The notes: a model not told the origin generated them from the letters alone. Positions 44,098-55,343 are shown, counted from the first letter of the stretch. The stretch is DNA of 64,000 nucleotides from Clonostachys chloroleuca (GCA_037952775.1 JBANAY010000004.1:4650001-4714000), one strand, 5' to 3'. A program made the numbers and translations.

Positions 44098-45330
44098 CTA
44101 TAACTCATTTACATCCAAGATAGTGAATGGATCGCGGTCATGTTCGCTAACCAGAACCTCAGCCTTGGGCTCTGTGATCCGCAGTTGCTCCTCCAACGCG
44201 GGCCGCAGAACCTCCCGCAGGTATCCCCTTTCTGAGTTGCTATGGAAGACTGTGAGGAGAGTCTTCCCCTGCTGAATAGCCTTCAAAGCAGGGTGGTGGC
44301 TTGCCTCGCCAGTGACCAGCAGGTCCACGTCGGCATCCTTCAAAACGTCGGTACCGCTCCCCGCGCAGACACCGAAGCTGCGGACCTTTGTCGTTTCCAC
44401 CTTGGCGCCCACAGGGCTTGCGATCATGATGTGCCTCAGCCCTCCGAGCTTTTCAGCCAGGCGAAGGATGATCTCACGGAGGGGGACGGCGTCCGCCTCC
44501 TGGTCGAACTCGCCGATGGCACCGTACCCTGCTGGGGAGTGGGATTCAGGGGCCGTGCGGCAAGGGATGGCCACGGACCTCTTGAAGGAGTGAGAACCGG
44601 CAACAATGTCCGCGAGCCAGGTGTTGAGACCCTTGGGCGCGGCGTCTACAGCCGTGTGAGGACAGTAGACAGCGATCCCTGCTTTGGCCACCTGGAGGAG
44701 GGTGGCTTGCTGGGGGTCTTTGTTTGTGATAGATTTCAGGCCAGAAAAGATGAAGGGGTCTGGAAATTCACCAGTTAGTATTTGAGGCGAGACTGGCACG
44801 GACTTTGGTACGCACGATAGCTGACAATGACGCTGGCACCTCGTTCAATGGCCTCGGTAGCGACTTGATAGGTGAGATCGTTGGTCACCAGAACCACTGG
44901 CTTGGAGTCGGATTCCGAGTTTCCAACAAGAAGACCAACATTATCCCACGCTCTATCTGCAAGCTCTTCTGGATACCTTTGAATCAAAATAAAGTTAGGA
45001 AGGATAGTAAAGCGATACGAGACGAATGCCCACTAACAATGTCTTCATGGAATCGACCACCGCCTTTGTGAACTTGGAAGGCTCAACCTGCCAAGCGCCC
45101 CAAGCTCCGTTGTTAGCCATAGCTTGGGAGGAGGAGTACTGATTTTCAACTGAGGCAGAGGTGTCCTTGGAGTTTGATTGAGAGCAGGAGAAGCAAGATC
45201 GAGTGAAGATCTGTGGCGGTGGTGTAGCTCTTGGAGTGAGTAGGCGAAAGGGTGCTTGGCGAATTGAAGCTTTGGATAGAAGCCGTTGTTCAGCGCAATA
45301 CAGTTTATGTGAAAGACCAAGTCCTCTCAT
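44098..45330 (-). CDS. NIF3-family protein (dinuclear-metal-binding fold)
   Basis: Three exons: complement(45038..45330), complement(44816..44976) and complement(44098..44759), giving 371 residues. Introns are 61 nt (donor GTTAGT) and 56 nt (GTGCGT). Joins read naturally: MKTL-YPEELADRAWDNVGLLVG and VIVSY-HPFIFSGLK. Conserved NIF3 features include WDNVGLLVG, SYHP, AVYCPHTAVDAAPKG, LLVTGEASHH and the final SE-HDRDPF. The first 70 residues are Arg/Ser/Cys-rich and could be a mitochondrial presequence; an internal Met (45120, MANNGAWGAW) would give a 301-residue cytosolic form. The family is widespread but its molecular role is unsettled. The gene is convergent with VPS51 (110 bp between stops) and divergent from the BolA gene. 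Confidence 0.9.
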
Positions 45331-45621
45331 GTCAATGAACACACGAAATCATTCAACATGAGCTTTTCGAGGTGTTTCTTATTCGTCTCGTGCTGGTTAC
45401 TTACAGAGTCTACCAAAATGAAGGTCAAAGCTTGCCGCCCCGGATCAGGCTGAGATCATACTGTGCCAAAACTAGCTTTTGCCACACTGTAACCACCCCG
45501 CGACATATCTAATCAATCGCAATGCCCCTCCAAGCCGAATCGCCAATTCCGGGTCGGCTCAGAGTCAAGACAAGCCAACTACAGCAACAGCATCACTCAG
45601 CAGGCCGTGCTTGTCCCGAAG

Positions 45622-46006
45622 ATGGCACAGATCACCGATGCCAGCCTGCGCGAAACCATCACCGAGCGCCTTCAAGCGATCCATGTCGAGGTGACTGACA
45701 TGTCAGGTATCCTTTACCATCCTCAACTCTATTCCGATTACCAATAAAGTTCGGGTCCCCTGACACATGATTCCAGGTGGCTGCGGCCAAGCGTTCACAA
45801 CCCTGATTGTATCACCGCAGTTCCAGGGCCTCAACTCCCTGAAGCGCCACCGCCTCGTCAACGGCGCGCTCAAGGAGGAGATCGCCAGCATCCACGCCTG
45901 GACGGCCAAGTGCAAGACGCCGGAGGAATGGGAGCGAGATCGGGGCCAGGATGCGCCGTCCCTGGATGGTACGGTGGGAGGCCAGGTCCAGGGCACGGCG
46001 CAGTAA
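45622..46006 (+). CDS. BolA2-type protein (Bol2/Fra2-like)
   Basis: Two exons, 45622..45706 and 45777..46006, with a 70-nt intron (GTATCC...CAG), give 104 residues. The protein MAQITDASLRETITERLQ...VEVTDMSGGCGQAF has the BolA fold markers: the GGCGQAF loop with the conserved Cys, the C-terminal RHRLVN motif with its invariant His, and a short tail. BolA2-type proteins pair with monothiol glutaredoxins to bind a 2Fe-2S cluster and take part in iron sensing and iron-sulfur transfer. An upstream ATG at 45522 is in a different frame. The tail after KTPEEWERD is longer and Gly/Gln-rich. Only 291 bp separates this ATG from the divergent NIF3 start. Confidence 0.88.
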
Positions 46007-46320
46007 CTATTTCCTGTACAGTTTGAGACCAACACATAATCTCTCCGCAACTGCGACCGTTACCGACGAGCAAGAGACGGGAAAACGGAATAATGGGTGG
46101 GCGTGCTGCAAGAGGGCCACCCGAAAAAAAATTAGAAAGACGAAAATAAGAAATGAGGACATGATCTCCATGGTGTTCAGGTGAGAGGCTCGACAACGAC
46201 TTTAGTTACACGCAAGCATTTTACGATTTTTTGAGGTCCCCAATAGAGCTATATTTGTTCATACAACCTGACCACCGTTCCTAAATATTATGTTTGCGAC
46301 AAGCCTTCCAATTCGTAGAT
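46007..46320. other. Convergent intergenic region between BolA2-type gene and APL2
   Basis: About 310 bp with A-rich and T-rich stretches consistent with two 3' UTRs. Nothing else is visible. Confidence 0.5.
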
Positions 46321-48799
46321 TTAGAACAAGCCAAGGAGATCATCACTATCCTTCTTGGGAGCTTGTTCTCCAGCCTGACCACCCTGAGCGTTCTGTAGTT
46401 GCATTGCTGCTGGGAGTGGCTGAGTCGACGGCTGGGCACCAAAGTTGAGCCCATCAAATCCATTCATCAAATCATTCATGCCGTTGCTAGGGGCCTGCTG
46501 AGGTGGCGCTGCCGTTGATGGTGTTGGCGGAGCATCGAACATACTCATCATATCGGCCATTCCTCCACTTGCCGCACCACCCACGGCAGGACTTGCCGTT
46601 CTACTAGGTGTACCGCTGTTATTTTGTTCCTGAGATGCTGGCGCAGCTCCATCAAAGTCAATGTCGAGAAGGTTCTCGATATTGTTCTGAGACTGTGCGC
46701 TGCTTGTGCCATTTGCAGCAGCAACTGAAGCCGCAATGGGGTTCTCTGCGGCATTCTGCCGCTGTTCCTGGATAGCTGCGCGTTGAATTTCATCGGCACC
46801 GAAACGTCCTTTGCCAACGAACGACTCAGGGGGCTTGTGGTACACCGAGGCCAGCGTCGACAGCTCTGTAAGAAGCTGTTCTAGTAAGGTGGCCGGAAGA
46901 CTGGTCATGGTCGTCGAAATAGTGGGCTTCTGTGAGAGGATAATGTTCTAAAAAGCGCCTAGTTAGCTCGGAGAGCTTCTTGACTTTCAAACGCATCGAC
47001 TTACCTTGGCAACATCAAGATCGCCTGACAAGAGACGCCAGTAGACATATGCTCTGTCTCGAATATCCGGATTATCGTTTTCATTTGTGGCAGACTGCAA
47101 GACCTTTTTTGTACGAGCCCTTGTGTGTTGCTTGGTTTTTTTAAGAATAGTTTGACAACCGCTGTAAGAATTTGTAGTTGTGTCTGAGTAGAAATGTTAG
47201 GTCAGTGGTGAAGAAGCTGGGTTGAAGATTTGGAGCTTACTTGGGCAAACTCTTCGTTAAATACGTCAACGAAGCTCTCCAGAATATCGTCGGCATTGTT
47301 GATCTTCTCGGCATATTCTCCCACAATCCAGATGAGAGCAGCTCGAGCATTTGGTTCGTCCAATTCATCGATATGCTTGCAAAGATTAGGAATGACACCC
47401 TCATAGCCGGGATATTTGCGGAGAATATCTTTAACGACGACAACCACTTCTTGGACAACGTAGTTAACCTTGGTTGCTAGTAGTTCCTCCAAAGCCTGGA
47501 CGCATTTCGCGCTGGCACTTTCGATCTTGATAGCAACTTGCCCGATAGCTTTGACAGCTCGTCGCACAAAATCCATATCCACCTCCAGAGCATACTCGGT
47601 CAATTCTGCAAGAAGCTGTTCGTAGTTCTTCTCGTTTGCTATCCGTACCATAATCTCGAGTTTTTGCAGCTTTACGTACGGTGGGTCGTTGTACTTGCAG
47701 AAGAACACTCTGAGCTCCTTGCTAAGAATGTCTGGTTTGGCTTGGAGAAGGAGATCGATGTTTCGAAGAGCGACATACTGCACCTCAGGTGCTGATGCAA
47801 CCAAGGTAACTAATGAACAGTTAGTGCAGGTCGGGGTCATAGAGTATTGGTGTTTTACTGACCCAGAGGCGGAGCCATCTTCTTGAGGTATGATTTAACA
47901 AGTTCTGGGCCAATTGATTTCATGTGAATGAAAACCACCTTGACGGCGGCCAAGACAACGCTGGGATTGACGTGTTGGAACTGAGGGGCAACTCGCTCGC
48001 AAATGTGCTCAGACTCCTTGATGTCGGTTGAGCTATAGTCGGCCAACGTGGTGAGAATTGTTACTCGGCCCCATTCGGTACATTCGTTGAGGGCCATGAG
48101 AAGCTTCTTGAGTGTGGCTGATGTGATAATTAATGCCCTTGTCTCGGGGGCAGTTTCATGGATTTCCGATAGGGCCTGAACAGAGTTGGCCACCACCATA
48201 GGGTTCGGGTCACCAATCATTTCTTGCAGAGTCTCGAGGAATCCGTTCTCGATGCACATCGAAGGGTTCAGGTCGAAAAGCTTCGCAACGCAAATAGCCG
48301 CCGTTTTTCGTACGTATGGCGATTCGTCTCGTAATGTTTTTCTCAGAGGTTCTTCCATGTAATCCACCATCTTGTCTACCCGAATGCAGCCCATTGTCCT
48401 GATTGCAAGTGCTCGAATCAAGGGGTTCGGATCTTCAGAGTCTTGTACAAAGGTATTCACAGCCAGAATGCATAGGTCAGGGTGTGACTTGGCATAATTC
48501 CTGGGAACAGTGTTAGCATGCGAGCCGCCGAGGAGCTGAAAGCAAAAGGGGCTCTGGTTGGTGACTGACATGAGATAAAGATAAACGAGCTTCTTCTGAT
48601 CAAGGTCGCCCGTTGCGATGTTCTTCAGTACATCTGGAAACAGAGCTGAGACATCTTTGCCCAGAGTCATGGCCATGATGGTTTTCTGGATAGACTCCTT
48701 TCGCTCATAAGCATATTGAGAAACCAGGCCTGCCCGGAGCTCAAACGTCTCTCCCTTCCGAGGTACCTGGAAGGCGCCTCTTATGCGATTGACCGCCAT
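46321..48799 (-). CDS. APL2: AP-1 adaptor complex beta subunit (frame broken once in exon 4)
   Basis: Five exons: complement(48570..48799), complement(47863..48500), complement(47241..47809), complement(47005..47183) and complement(46321..46947). The start [25 protein letters not shown] is the fungal AP-1 beta form, not the AP-2 form. The trunk is HEAT-like adaptin repeats ([34 protein letters not shown]). After an Ala/Gln/Asn-rich hinge the protein ends at DDLLGLF without an ear domain, as in fungal AP-1 beta. Exon 4 (179 nt) must change frame at the T6 run 47105-47110: before it reads [11 protein letters not shown], after it [22 protein letters not shown]. One added base makes the exon 180 nt and the protein 747 residues. 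AP-1 sorts clathrin cargo between the trans-Golgi and endosomes. Confidence 0.92.
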
Positions 48800-49321
48800 C
48801 GTGGGTGGTTGTCAGACTTGTCGCGGTGGAGGGGCAGGAGGAATCGATGTATCGGTGGCTATGAGCTGGTCGGGGTTTACGAGGTAGGTTGAGGGGTGCG
48901 TCTCGCCGAGAGCAAGACTCTGAACCAGTCGTTTGCCAAGTGCAAGGCCAGCGTAGACCACACGAAGTTGGCCAAATCGTGACCAAAGTGTGTCGCTTGG
49001 AGTGTTGTAGAGTTGGAGGTTCAGTACCTAGTGTGCCAAGAGCAAGACACCGTTGCCATCTACAGGATAGTAATCCCCCCTACCTTAAGCCGCCACAGGC
49101 ATGCGCCTGAGCACCGCATCACAGGCAATGGGACAGTTGTTCCAGCTTAGTCATACGTCAACCATCTCCATTCTCCACCACTTAATCTCACTACAGCGCC
49201 GCCTGAAGATAGCACGTGAACCTCAAGAACATTATTTCGTTGCCTGGTCCCTTCACCCAATGATACAATGGGCATTTAAGGCAAAAATCTCATAATCTCG
49301 GCCGCCTATCAAATCTATAAT
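48800..49321. other. Divergent region between APL2 and the small membrane-protein gene
   Basis: About 520 bp between the APL2 ATG (-) and the ATG at 49322 (+). It probably holds both promoters. No other gene is seen. Confidence 0.45.
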
Positions 49322-49615
49322 ATGGTAAGGCTCAGAGCTCTCTACCTATGCCTTCACACGTAATTGATTGGCGCTAGGCAAACTTCCCGAACCTTCGCCG
49401 ACTCTTCATTGAGGCGAGGACCGACGATGAGGAACGAGAAGTCTCCAGAAAGGCGGTGAGTTCTGATTTTCATTCTCATTTATCCTCTTAGTAGCGACAT
49501 TTCTAATCACTAGGATACCGTCTATCTGCCTACCTAGTTCTACAACGCTGTACTTTTTATGGGAACCATTGCAGTGTTCAGCGTGATTGCCCAGAAGATG
49601 AATGCTAGCAAATAA
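49322..49615 (+). CDS. Small single-pass membrane protein (52 residues), three exons
   Basis: Exons 49322..49324 (only the ATG), 49378..49455 and 49538..49615. Introns are 53 nt (GTAAGG...CTAG) and 82 nt (GTGAGT...CTAG). The result is a 52-residue protein starting MANFPNLRRLFIEARTDDEE, then a basic-acidic helix, then a hydrophobic segment (FYNAVLFMGTIAVFSVIAQ) and the tail KMNASK. A short basic N-terminal half with one C-terminal membrane span fits small mitochondrial or ER subunits, but I do not recognise the family. Support comes from four matching splice borders, matching phases and a sensible membrane span, none of which a plain ORF scan shows. The earlier AG at 49511-49513 leads to a stop, so the AG before 49538 is used. 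Confidence 0.65.
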
Positions 49616-49772
49616 TCAAACAAAAGGTCTATTTGGCCTGTGCTTCGATAATGTAAAATACCAACCCAAGATCCGGCAAGCTGAGGGAAAATTTCACAAT
49701 GCGGCGACGAGGCTCCTGATGTGTGCTTCGCAATATTGTAAATTGTCCGTTTCTCTAAGATTATCACTGAAA

Positions 49773-52504
49773 TCATTCCTCGATTTCATCAGCTGGCTCC
49801 TCTGACTCTTCCTTGGTTGCTGTGCCTTTAGCTTCCTGCTTCCTCCATAATCCAGCAAGGAATTCATTTGTGCTGGCTTCTTCAATGCTCTTATCCTCCC
49901 TCTTCTTCAAGAACCTAGGAAATCTCAAGCTCAAACCTCTTTCATCGCTCACCAACCCTATTGCTGCTGTGTATGTTGGGCTGAGTGTGATGTCTGCGAA
50001 GGCCATCTCCCAAACCTCTTGAGGCTCGAACCAGACATCAGGGTGCGGACCAGAATACTCTATAAAGCCTGGTTGCTGCGCTTTTGTATTCTTAGGCTCA
50101 CCTGTTTCAGCCCCATCATCATAAAACTCCTTGTTTGCCTTGTAGAATGCATCTGTGAAGCCAGACATACATTTGCACACGACTTCGAGGGAGCCGCTAT
50201 CCTCATTGCGTACGGCAAGAAGAATGGGCGACCACCATTTCGCTTTTCGACCTTGACCATGCCACCCTGCCACAGGTATCAAATCGAGGGTATCAAAGCT
50301 GGAGTGGTAATCCTTTTTGACCTTGAGCCATGACTCTAGTCGTTTATCAGGCTCATATGTGGCAAGAAGCGGCTTCCTGCGGCCTTTAGTTTTCTTTTCT
50401 TCCCCGTCTTTATCGCCTCCAGCTGGAGCCTTCTTCTTTTCTGATTTCTCTTCCTCATCAAGAGTCTCCTGGTCTTCTGAGGTACTGGCTTTTCCTTCTG
50501 CAACAGGGTCGATAGCAGAGGTAGATGAATTATCTAACATTTTGACCATGATACCCTCGCATTTTTCTTCTGTGGCTGACTTGAAGAATTCTAGCACGGA
50601 TTCTGAATCCTGGGACGTTGCATCTAAACTTTTCACCCAAGTGAAATGGTGGGGGACTTCAATGAATAGTGATCGGAGTAGTTCTCTCCGCTCCCGGAAA
50701 GGCCGATCAAGTAATGGCTGCCCATTCAAAAACATTAGGTCGAAAGCGAAAAGGCAAACGTTGATAGAGATAGCACCCATTGAGACATCCTTGCGTGCCC
50801 TGTTAGACAGGGTTTGAAAGTTCTTTAAGTCCCCTGTGGAATTATCCACAGCGACGACTTCTCCTTCCATGATGAAGCTTTCGACTCCATCGCCTCGTAT
50901 CTTTGGAACTAGTTCGACCAGGTCGGGATATTTATCTGTCATGAGCTCCAGATGCCGAGAGAATATTGACACTTTTCCATCCCTGTCACAATGAACTTGT
51001 GCTCTTTGACCGTCGTATTTGTATTCGCAAGCGAAGTCTCGCCCTTGTAATTTTATAAGCATCTCGGACAAGTCTCGAGTGATACTGCCCAGCATGGGGC
51101 GGAGTGGTATGTGCAGGGCTAGCCCACATCGAAGCGATAGCTCCTCCGTGACCCCGATCTCTAGTAGAACCGGTACCAAGTCATTGTAGTTTGGCCGCTT
51201 TGCGAAACAGGCCTTCACCAATTCTTCTGATTTGCCCCAAACCTCAGCTAATTCCTCTTTCTTCAATTTGGATAGTTCGTTGGCTGATCTCAAGGGGAAA
51301 TCAGCACCGGGGGGTTTTGAGAGCAGGAAGGCCCTTGACAATGCTATAAGCATGGTTGTTTTGACAGCCCCGATGCGAAGCTAGAATATGCATGTCAGCT
51401 TGGTTTTCTCAAGAGGAATGAGTGTAGAGTTTTACATGTTGACAGAGAGTCCTGACAATGAATCGACTCTCTTCACCACCTTGCGCATCCTGTAGCAGAC
51501 GGTCCACAATTCGCTGTTTTGCCTCCGCGCTGCCCTTTCCTTGGCTGTTTGCAATGCTGACTAGACTCTTATAGACATTTTGGATGGTGAGCGGCTTTGG
51601 TTTCCTCAAAGTGAAGCTCTGCTTTTTCTTTGCTTCAAATGCAACATCGCCAGCATCACCATATTTATCATAGAGGGATTTGAGTGACCTGTTGTCTAAA
51701 CCGCACGCCTGCCTCAGAGCCTTGGACAACATCGACCCCCCTAGTCCTAGTTCCAATGAGATATATGCAGGCGAAATGGAATTTGTTGCCAGCCATACCT
51801 ACGCATATTAGACAAAGTTGCATGTTTATGTTTGGCATCTCACTTACAGCTGGTAATAAGCTCGAAGGGTCTCCTTCTATTAGAATGCGCAAGCAGTTGA
51901 CCAGTGTGTCTACTATCTTTATCCGACTCCTCGTAGCATTAATGAGATAAAAGCATCGAGTGAGCAGAGCATATGTTGCATGTCCTCCTTCAGGAGCCCA
52001 AGCCTCTTGTAGCGAGCCAATATACTTGGTGGTGTCGAATGTTAAAGGCGATTCATCTAAAGGAATAGAATATGTTACAGAGTCCTCGGCCATCCTGGTG
52101 GGCTGCAGAGTCAGTGTCTTCTTCAGAGTAGCCTCCGATCGCCCAGGAGCTACCGCTTTGTTTACTTCATCGCTCTGGAGATCTCCATCTTCCTTAAGCG
52201 ATTCTTGTTTGTTGATTTGAGTTCCATCGAACGCCTGGGTCCCAAAATCCTCTTGTTGGACTTGTGATTCCCCTTTAAGCTCCTCTTGAGCTACCTCTTG
52301 ATTCCATTCAGCTTGAAGTTTACGGGCCAGCTCCTCATCTGTGAGTTCGACCTCATTTGACGTGTCACCTGCTGAGGATGGTTCTTCAGATTTAGAGGGA
52401 CCTGAACTCTTTTGCTTAGAGAAGAAGTATTCCAACCCCTTTGCAGGAACAGTTGGTGTTTTAGAACCACTATTGAGCTTCCGCTTCTTCGCCGGGCTCG
52501 GCAT
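49773..52504 (-). CDS. CDC9: ATP-dependent DNA ligase I (Cdc9/Lig1)
   Basis: Three exons: complement(51848..52504), complement(51436..51798) and complement(49773..51380), with introns of 49 and 55 nt, give 875 residues. The N-terminus has a basic nuclear-type patch (PAKKRKLNSGSK) and GLEYFFSKQ, which resembles a PCNA-binding box that lacks the first Gln. The DNA-binding domain spans about residues 170-420. The adenylation motif is CEYKYDGQRAQVH with active Lys near 461. Later motifs include FIMEGEVVAVD, CEGIMVK and SWLKVKKDY. A charged, Glu/Lys-rich insert (EDQETLDEEEKSEKKKAP) lies between motifs IV and V, where fungal Lig1 proteins often vary. The enzyme seals Okazaki fragments and repair nicks. 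It is divergent from eIF3k with 371 bp between ATGs. Confidence 0.95.
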
Positions 52505-52875
52505 GGCGAAGAGCGGAGAATGATCAATAAGGAAATGATGCTGTAAACGAGCTAGAAAAACATCGGGAAAGAGGATTTGTTGCGCATCCTCTATATTTCG
52601 TCAAAATTTCATAATCAATAAACGTTTACCATCGGCAGTTGAATATGATTCATTACACATCCCCTTACACCGTGAACATGACGACGGTTCACGCGAAGCA
52701 CGTGACTAAGCAACGCATGAATACAAGGAGCGGAAAATGTGACTTTCCGGCAAAACCCCCTCCCTGATCGCCCACAACCAGCTAACCACACAACTTATCG
52801 AAATCTTTCCCCTGCCCCACCATCGCGAACTTCCCCCTCGACACACCCCAACACCATCTCCCCAATACCGCCACA
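52505..52875. promoter_or_regulatory. Divergent promoter between LIG1 and eIF3k
   Basis: About 370 bp. It contains acgcgaa at 52691-52697, close to MBF/E2F-like G1/S sites, directly followed by an E-box cacgtg at 52699-52704. Both are 187 to 200 bp upstream of the ligase ATG. A role in cell-cycle control of the ligase is inference. Confidence 0.4.
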
Positions 52876-53819
52876 ATGAACGGTGAAGACCCGCCCGAGC
52901 GACCCGAGTACATCTCCGGCATCATCAACGGCCTGGAGCGCTACAACCCCGAGGCTGTTGGCACACTGGAATCCTACTTGCAAGAGCAATGCGAGCAGAA
53001 GTACACTGATAGCAATGCCAACCGCACGCTGTTGAAATTGTGAGTCTTGGATGAGTCTTGTTGAGCCGCCGCGGTCTTTTGCGTTGGATTTATATGTTTC
53101 ATGATGACTTAAATGTCAACGTTTCCTATTACCTGAATGCGATATATATCGCGATATATATCATCGCATCTGAAGTTACCTTTAGTGTGTCTGAATGCAT
53201 TTCATGCAATAATACTCTTACCGCTCTCCTCCTTCATGCGTCGGATGAAATCGCGAGATTCTGACCATTTATTTTGAAACACAGGTACCAGCTCAACCCC
53301 GACAGACTCAAGGATGAGGTCGTCACCAACAGTCTCGTCAAGGCCATGACGCAGTTCCCCTCTCCTCAGTTCTCCCTCGCCCTCCACCTCATCAACCCCT
53401 CTGCCGCCAACTCGGGCGAGCTCCACGAAGCCGTGAACAAGCTCCGCACGCTCAACTCGCAGCTCGAGGGTGCGCAGTACTCCAGCTTCTGGGCCACCCT
53501 TGACGGCGACGACCTGTGCGCCGACCTCATCGCGGACATCTCCGGCTTCGAGGAGACCATCCGCCACCGCATCGCCCTCCTCGTTTCCCAGGCTTTCCGT
53601 GAGATCAAGCTGAGCCACCTCGAGGCGTGGTTAGGGCTGAGCGAGGACGCCACCAAGAAGTTCGTCTCGGAGGTTGCTGGGTGGTCCGTGGAGGAGGATG
53701 GATCCGTCAAGGTGCCCTCGAACCCCGACAACGAGGCCAAGAAGGCCGAGATCCGCGAGGATGTCAGCGTCGAGCAGTTCTCAAGGGTAATCCGGAGATC
53801 TTGGGAGGAGGTTGTATGA
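52876..53819 (+). CDS. Translation initiation factor 3 subunit K
   Basis: Two exons, 52876..53039 and 53285..53819, with an intron of 245 nt (GTGAGT...ACAG), give 232 residues. The protein starts MNGEDPPERPEYISGIINGL, with the eIF3k features LERYNPEAVGTLESYL, YQLNPDRL and the winged-helix part GLSEDATKKFVSEVAGWSVEEDGSV. It is one of the smaller PCI-type subunits of eIF3, which organises the 43S initiation complex; it is absent from budding yeast but common in filamentous fungi. Codon use is strongly C-ending, as in other highly expressed genes. The intron contains a tandem palindrome (see repeat entry). Confidence 0.95.
53139..53162. repeat. Tandem palindrome in the eIF3k intron
   Basis: The 14-base perfect palindrome gcgatatatatcgc (53139-53152) overlaps a second near-copy (gcgatatatatc), so two 12-base units run in tandem. 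It could form a hairpin in the pre-mRNA. No function is known to me. Confidence 0.8.
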
Positions 53820-54042
53820 ATGCTACAAGATGGGAGTGGCTTTTGTTCATGACGTCGTATGATGCAAGAGGATAAGGCATGAATTAGGAAGGGAAAAAAA
53901 GAGAATTCATCATGGCGTTTATATATATATACAGGGCAATGTCATTGAAGAGCGATAGCAAGATCTAAAATAAACCGCTTGAAAATAGCACGAGTTGGTT
54001 GGGTCATGGATCTTTCGTTTTCACATTGGCAATTCTACGTCT

Positions 54043-55343
54043 TTATTTTCTGCTCACCAGTTCCTCCCATTGTACACCTGCCCACTCTTCGATATGCCCT
54101 ACCTCTCCCGTCTTCGTGCCACGGGGCACGCAGTCCGACGCACAAACGCCGACAATGATGGTCCCCCACTCCATCCCCTCCAAGCTCAAATCATCCTCCT
54201 CGAGCTCTGCGATCGCATGCGGGGTCAGCTGCACCTCGAATGTTCTGCGCCCACCGCAGTTGCCGCAGCCGGGCATGCCTCCCTGGGATAGCTTTTGCCC
54301 CACGGGGTCGGTCTTGGAGTAAAGCAGAGGCGTGCCGCCAAACTCATACCGAATGGCTTGCTCGGGGTTTTGCGAGAGCCGGTCCGCAAACTTCTGGAAG
54401 ACGGAATCCATGGTGGACTCGAACGCCTCCCGGTCAAGCGCGGAAGGCTCAGGGGCATCAGCATCCTCGATGCGAGCGTTCTCAGGGAGCTTGGTTGGGG
54501 TTGGATCGAGAGTTTCGTACTCCGCATCGGCCAGGTAAAGAGTCGGGTATGGCTGGGGTTGTTCTTTAGCCTCTGGCCAAGGCTCGGGGGGAGGAGCAGG
54601 CTGAGTTGGAGGAGCGTTGATCGAAAGAGTTTCCGCGAACGATTTCGTAAGAGACTTCTCCTTCTCTTGGGTTTCGCTTGCCTTCGCAGGCTCGGCGGGC
54701 GGGTCAGTCTTTGATGAGGAGCCGAATGGATTGCTATTGGAGGCCGACGGAGATGCAAATGGGTTTGCGCCACCACCACCACCACTCGAGAAGGGGTTCG
54801 CGCCACCACTTGAGAAGGGATTCGCAGACCCAGAGCCACCCAACCCTTTCGCTCCAAACAAAGCTTCACCAAGTCCTGAAGTTGGAGCGTCTGGCTTCGA
54901 AGGAGTCGGTTCCGGTTTCTCCTCTGTCTTTCTTGGTTTCGGCTCCTCCTTTATCTCGTCCTTCCAGATCCTCTGTGCCCTTAGAGCCCGAATGCTACCG
55001 TCCTTCCTGCGGCATGTAGACCTGCGACAGCCGAAAACGTAGATTCGTCGCTCATGACCGGGGAAGCGCTCTGCGAGCTCTCCGTTCAGCTGAAGGAGAA
55101 GCACCATCAGATCTTTGCAAACTTTGCATCGCGCCAACGCAGCGCTTGGTGGGTGGTCGGCATCTAGCCAATCCTAGTCGTGTCAATACTTGGTGCCAGA
55201 AAGCCTTTTATAGAATATGCTCTTACTGGTACGCCACCCAGCCGACTTATTGTGTCTTCGTCGGCTTCTTTCGAGGCATATCCGAGGAGAACATTGGTCT
55301 CCTCGAACTCCCCGTCTGAGGAATCTGAGTCGTATGAAGCCAT
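54043..55343 (-). CDS. TSR4: TSR4/PDCD2-like 40S biogenesis protein
   Basis: Two exons, complement(55227..55343) and complement(54043..55173), with an intron of 53 nt (GTAAGA...CTAG), give 415 residues. The start MASYDSDSSDGEFEETNVLLGYASK and the segment SRLGGVP-DWLDADHPP match the PDCD2/Tsr4 N-terminal block. A zinc-binding-type cluster follows (CKVCKDLM, RRIYVFGCRRSTCRRKDGS). The C-terminal PDCD2_C domain is clear (YEFGGTPLLY, PGCGNCGGRRTFEVQLTP, WGTIIVGVC). Between them is a disordered linker with repeated GANPFSSGG units. Yeast Tsr4 is a dedicated chaperone that protects newly made Rps2 (uS5) during translation. The gene is convergent with eIF3k, with 223 bp between stops. Confidence 0.93.

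Noticed and set aside
45522..45621. Upstream ATG as the start of the BolA2-type gene
   Set aside because: The ATG at 45522 is in a different frame, and the BolA frame has no other ATG upstream, so ATG 45622 is used.
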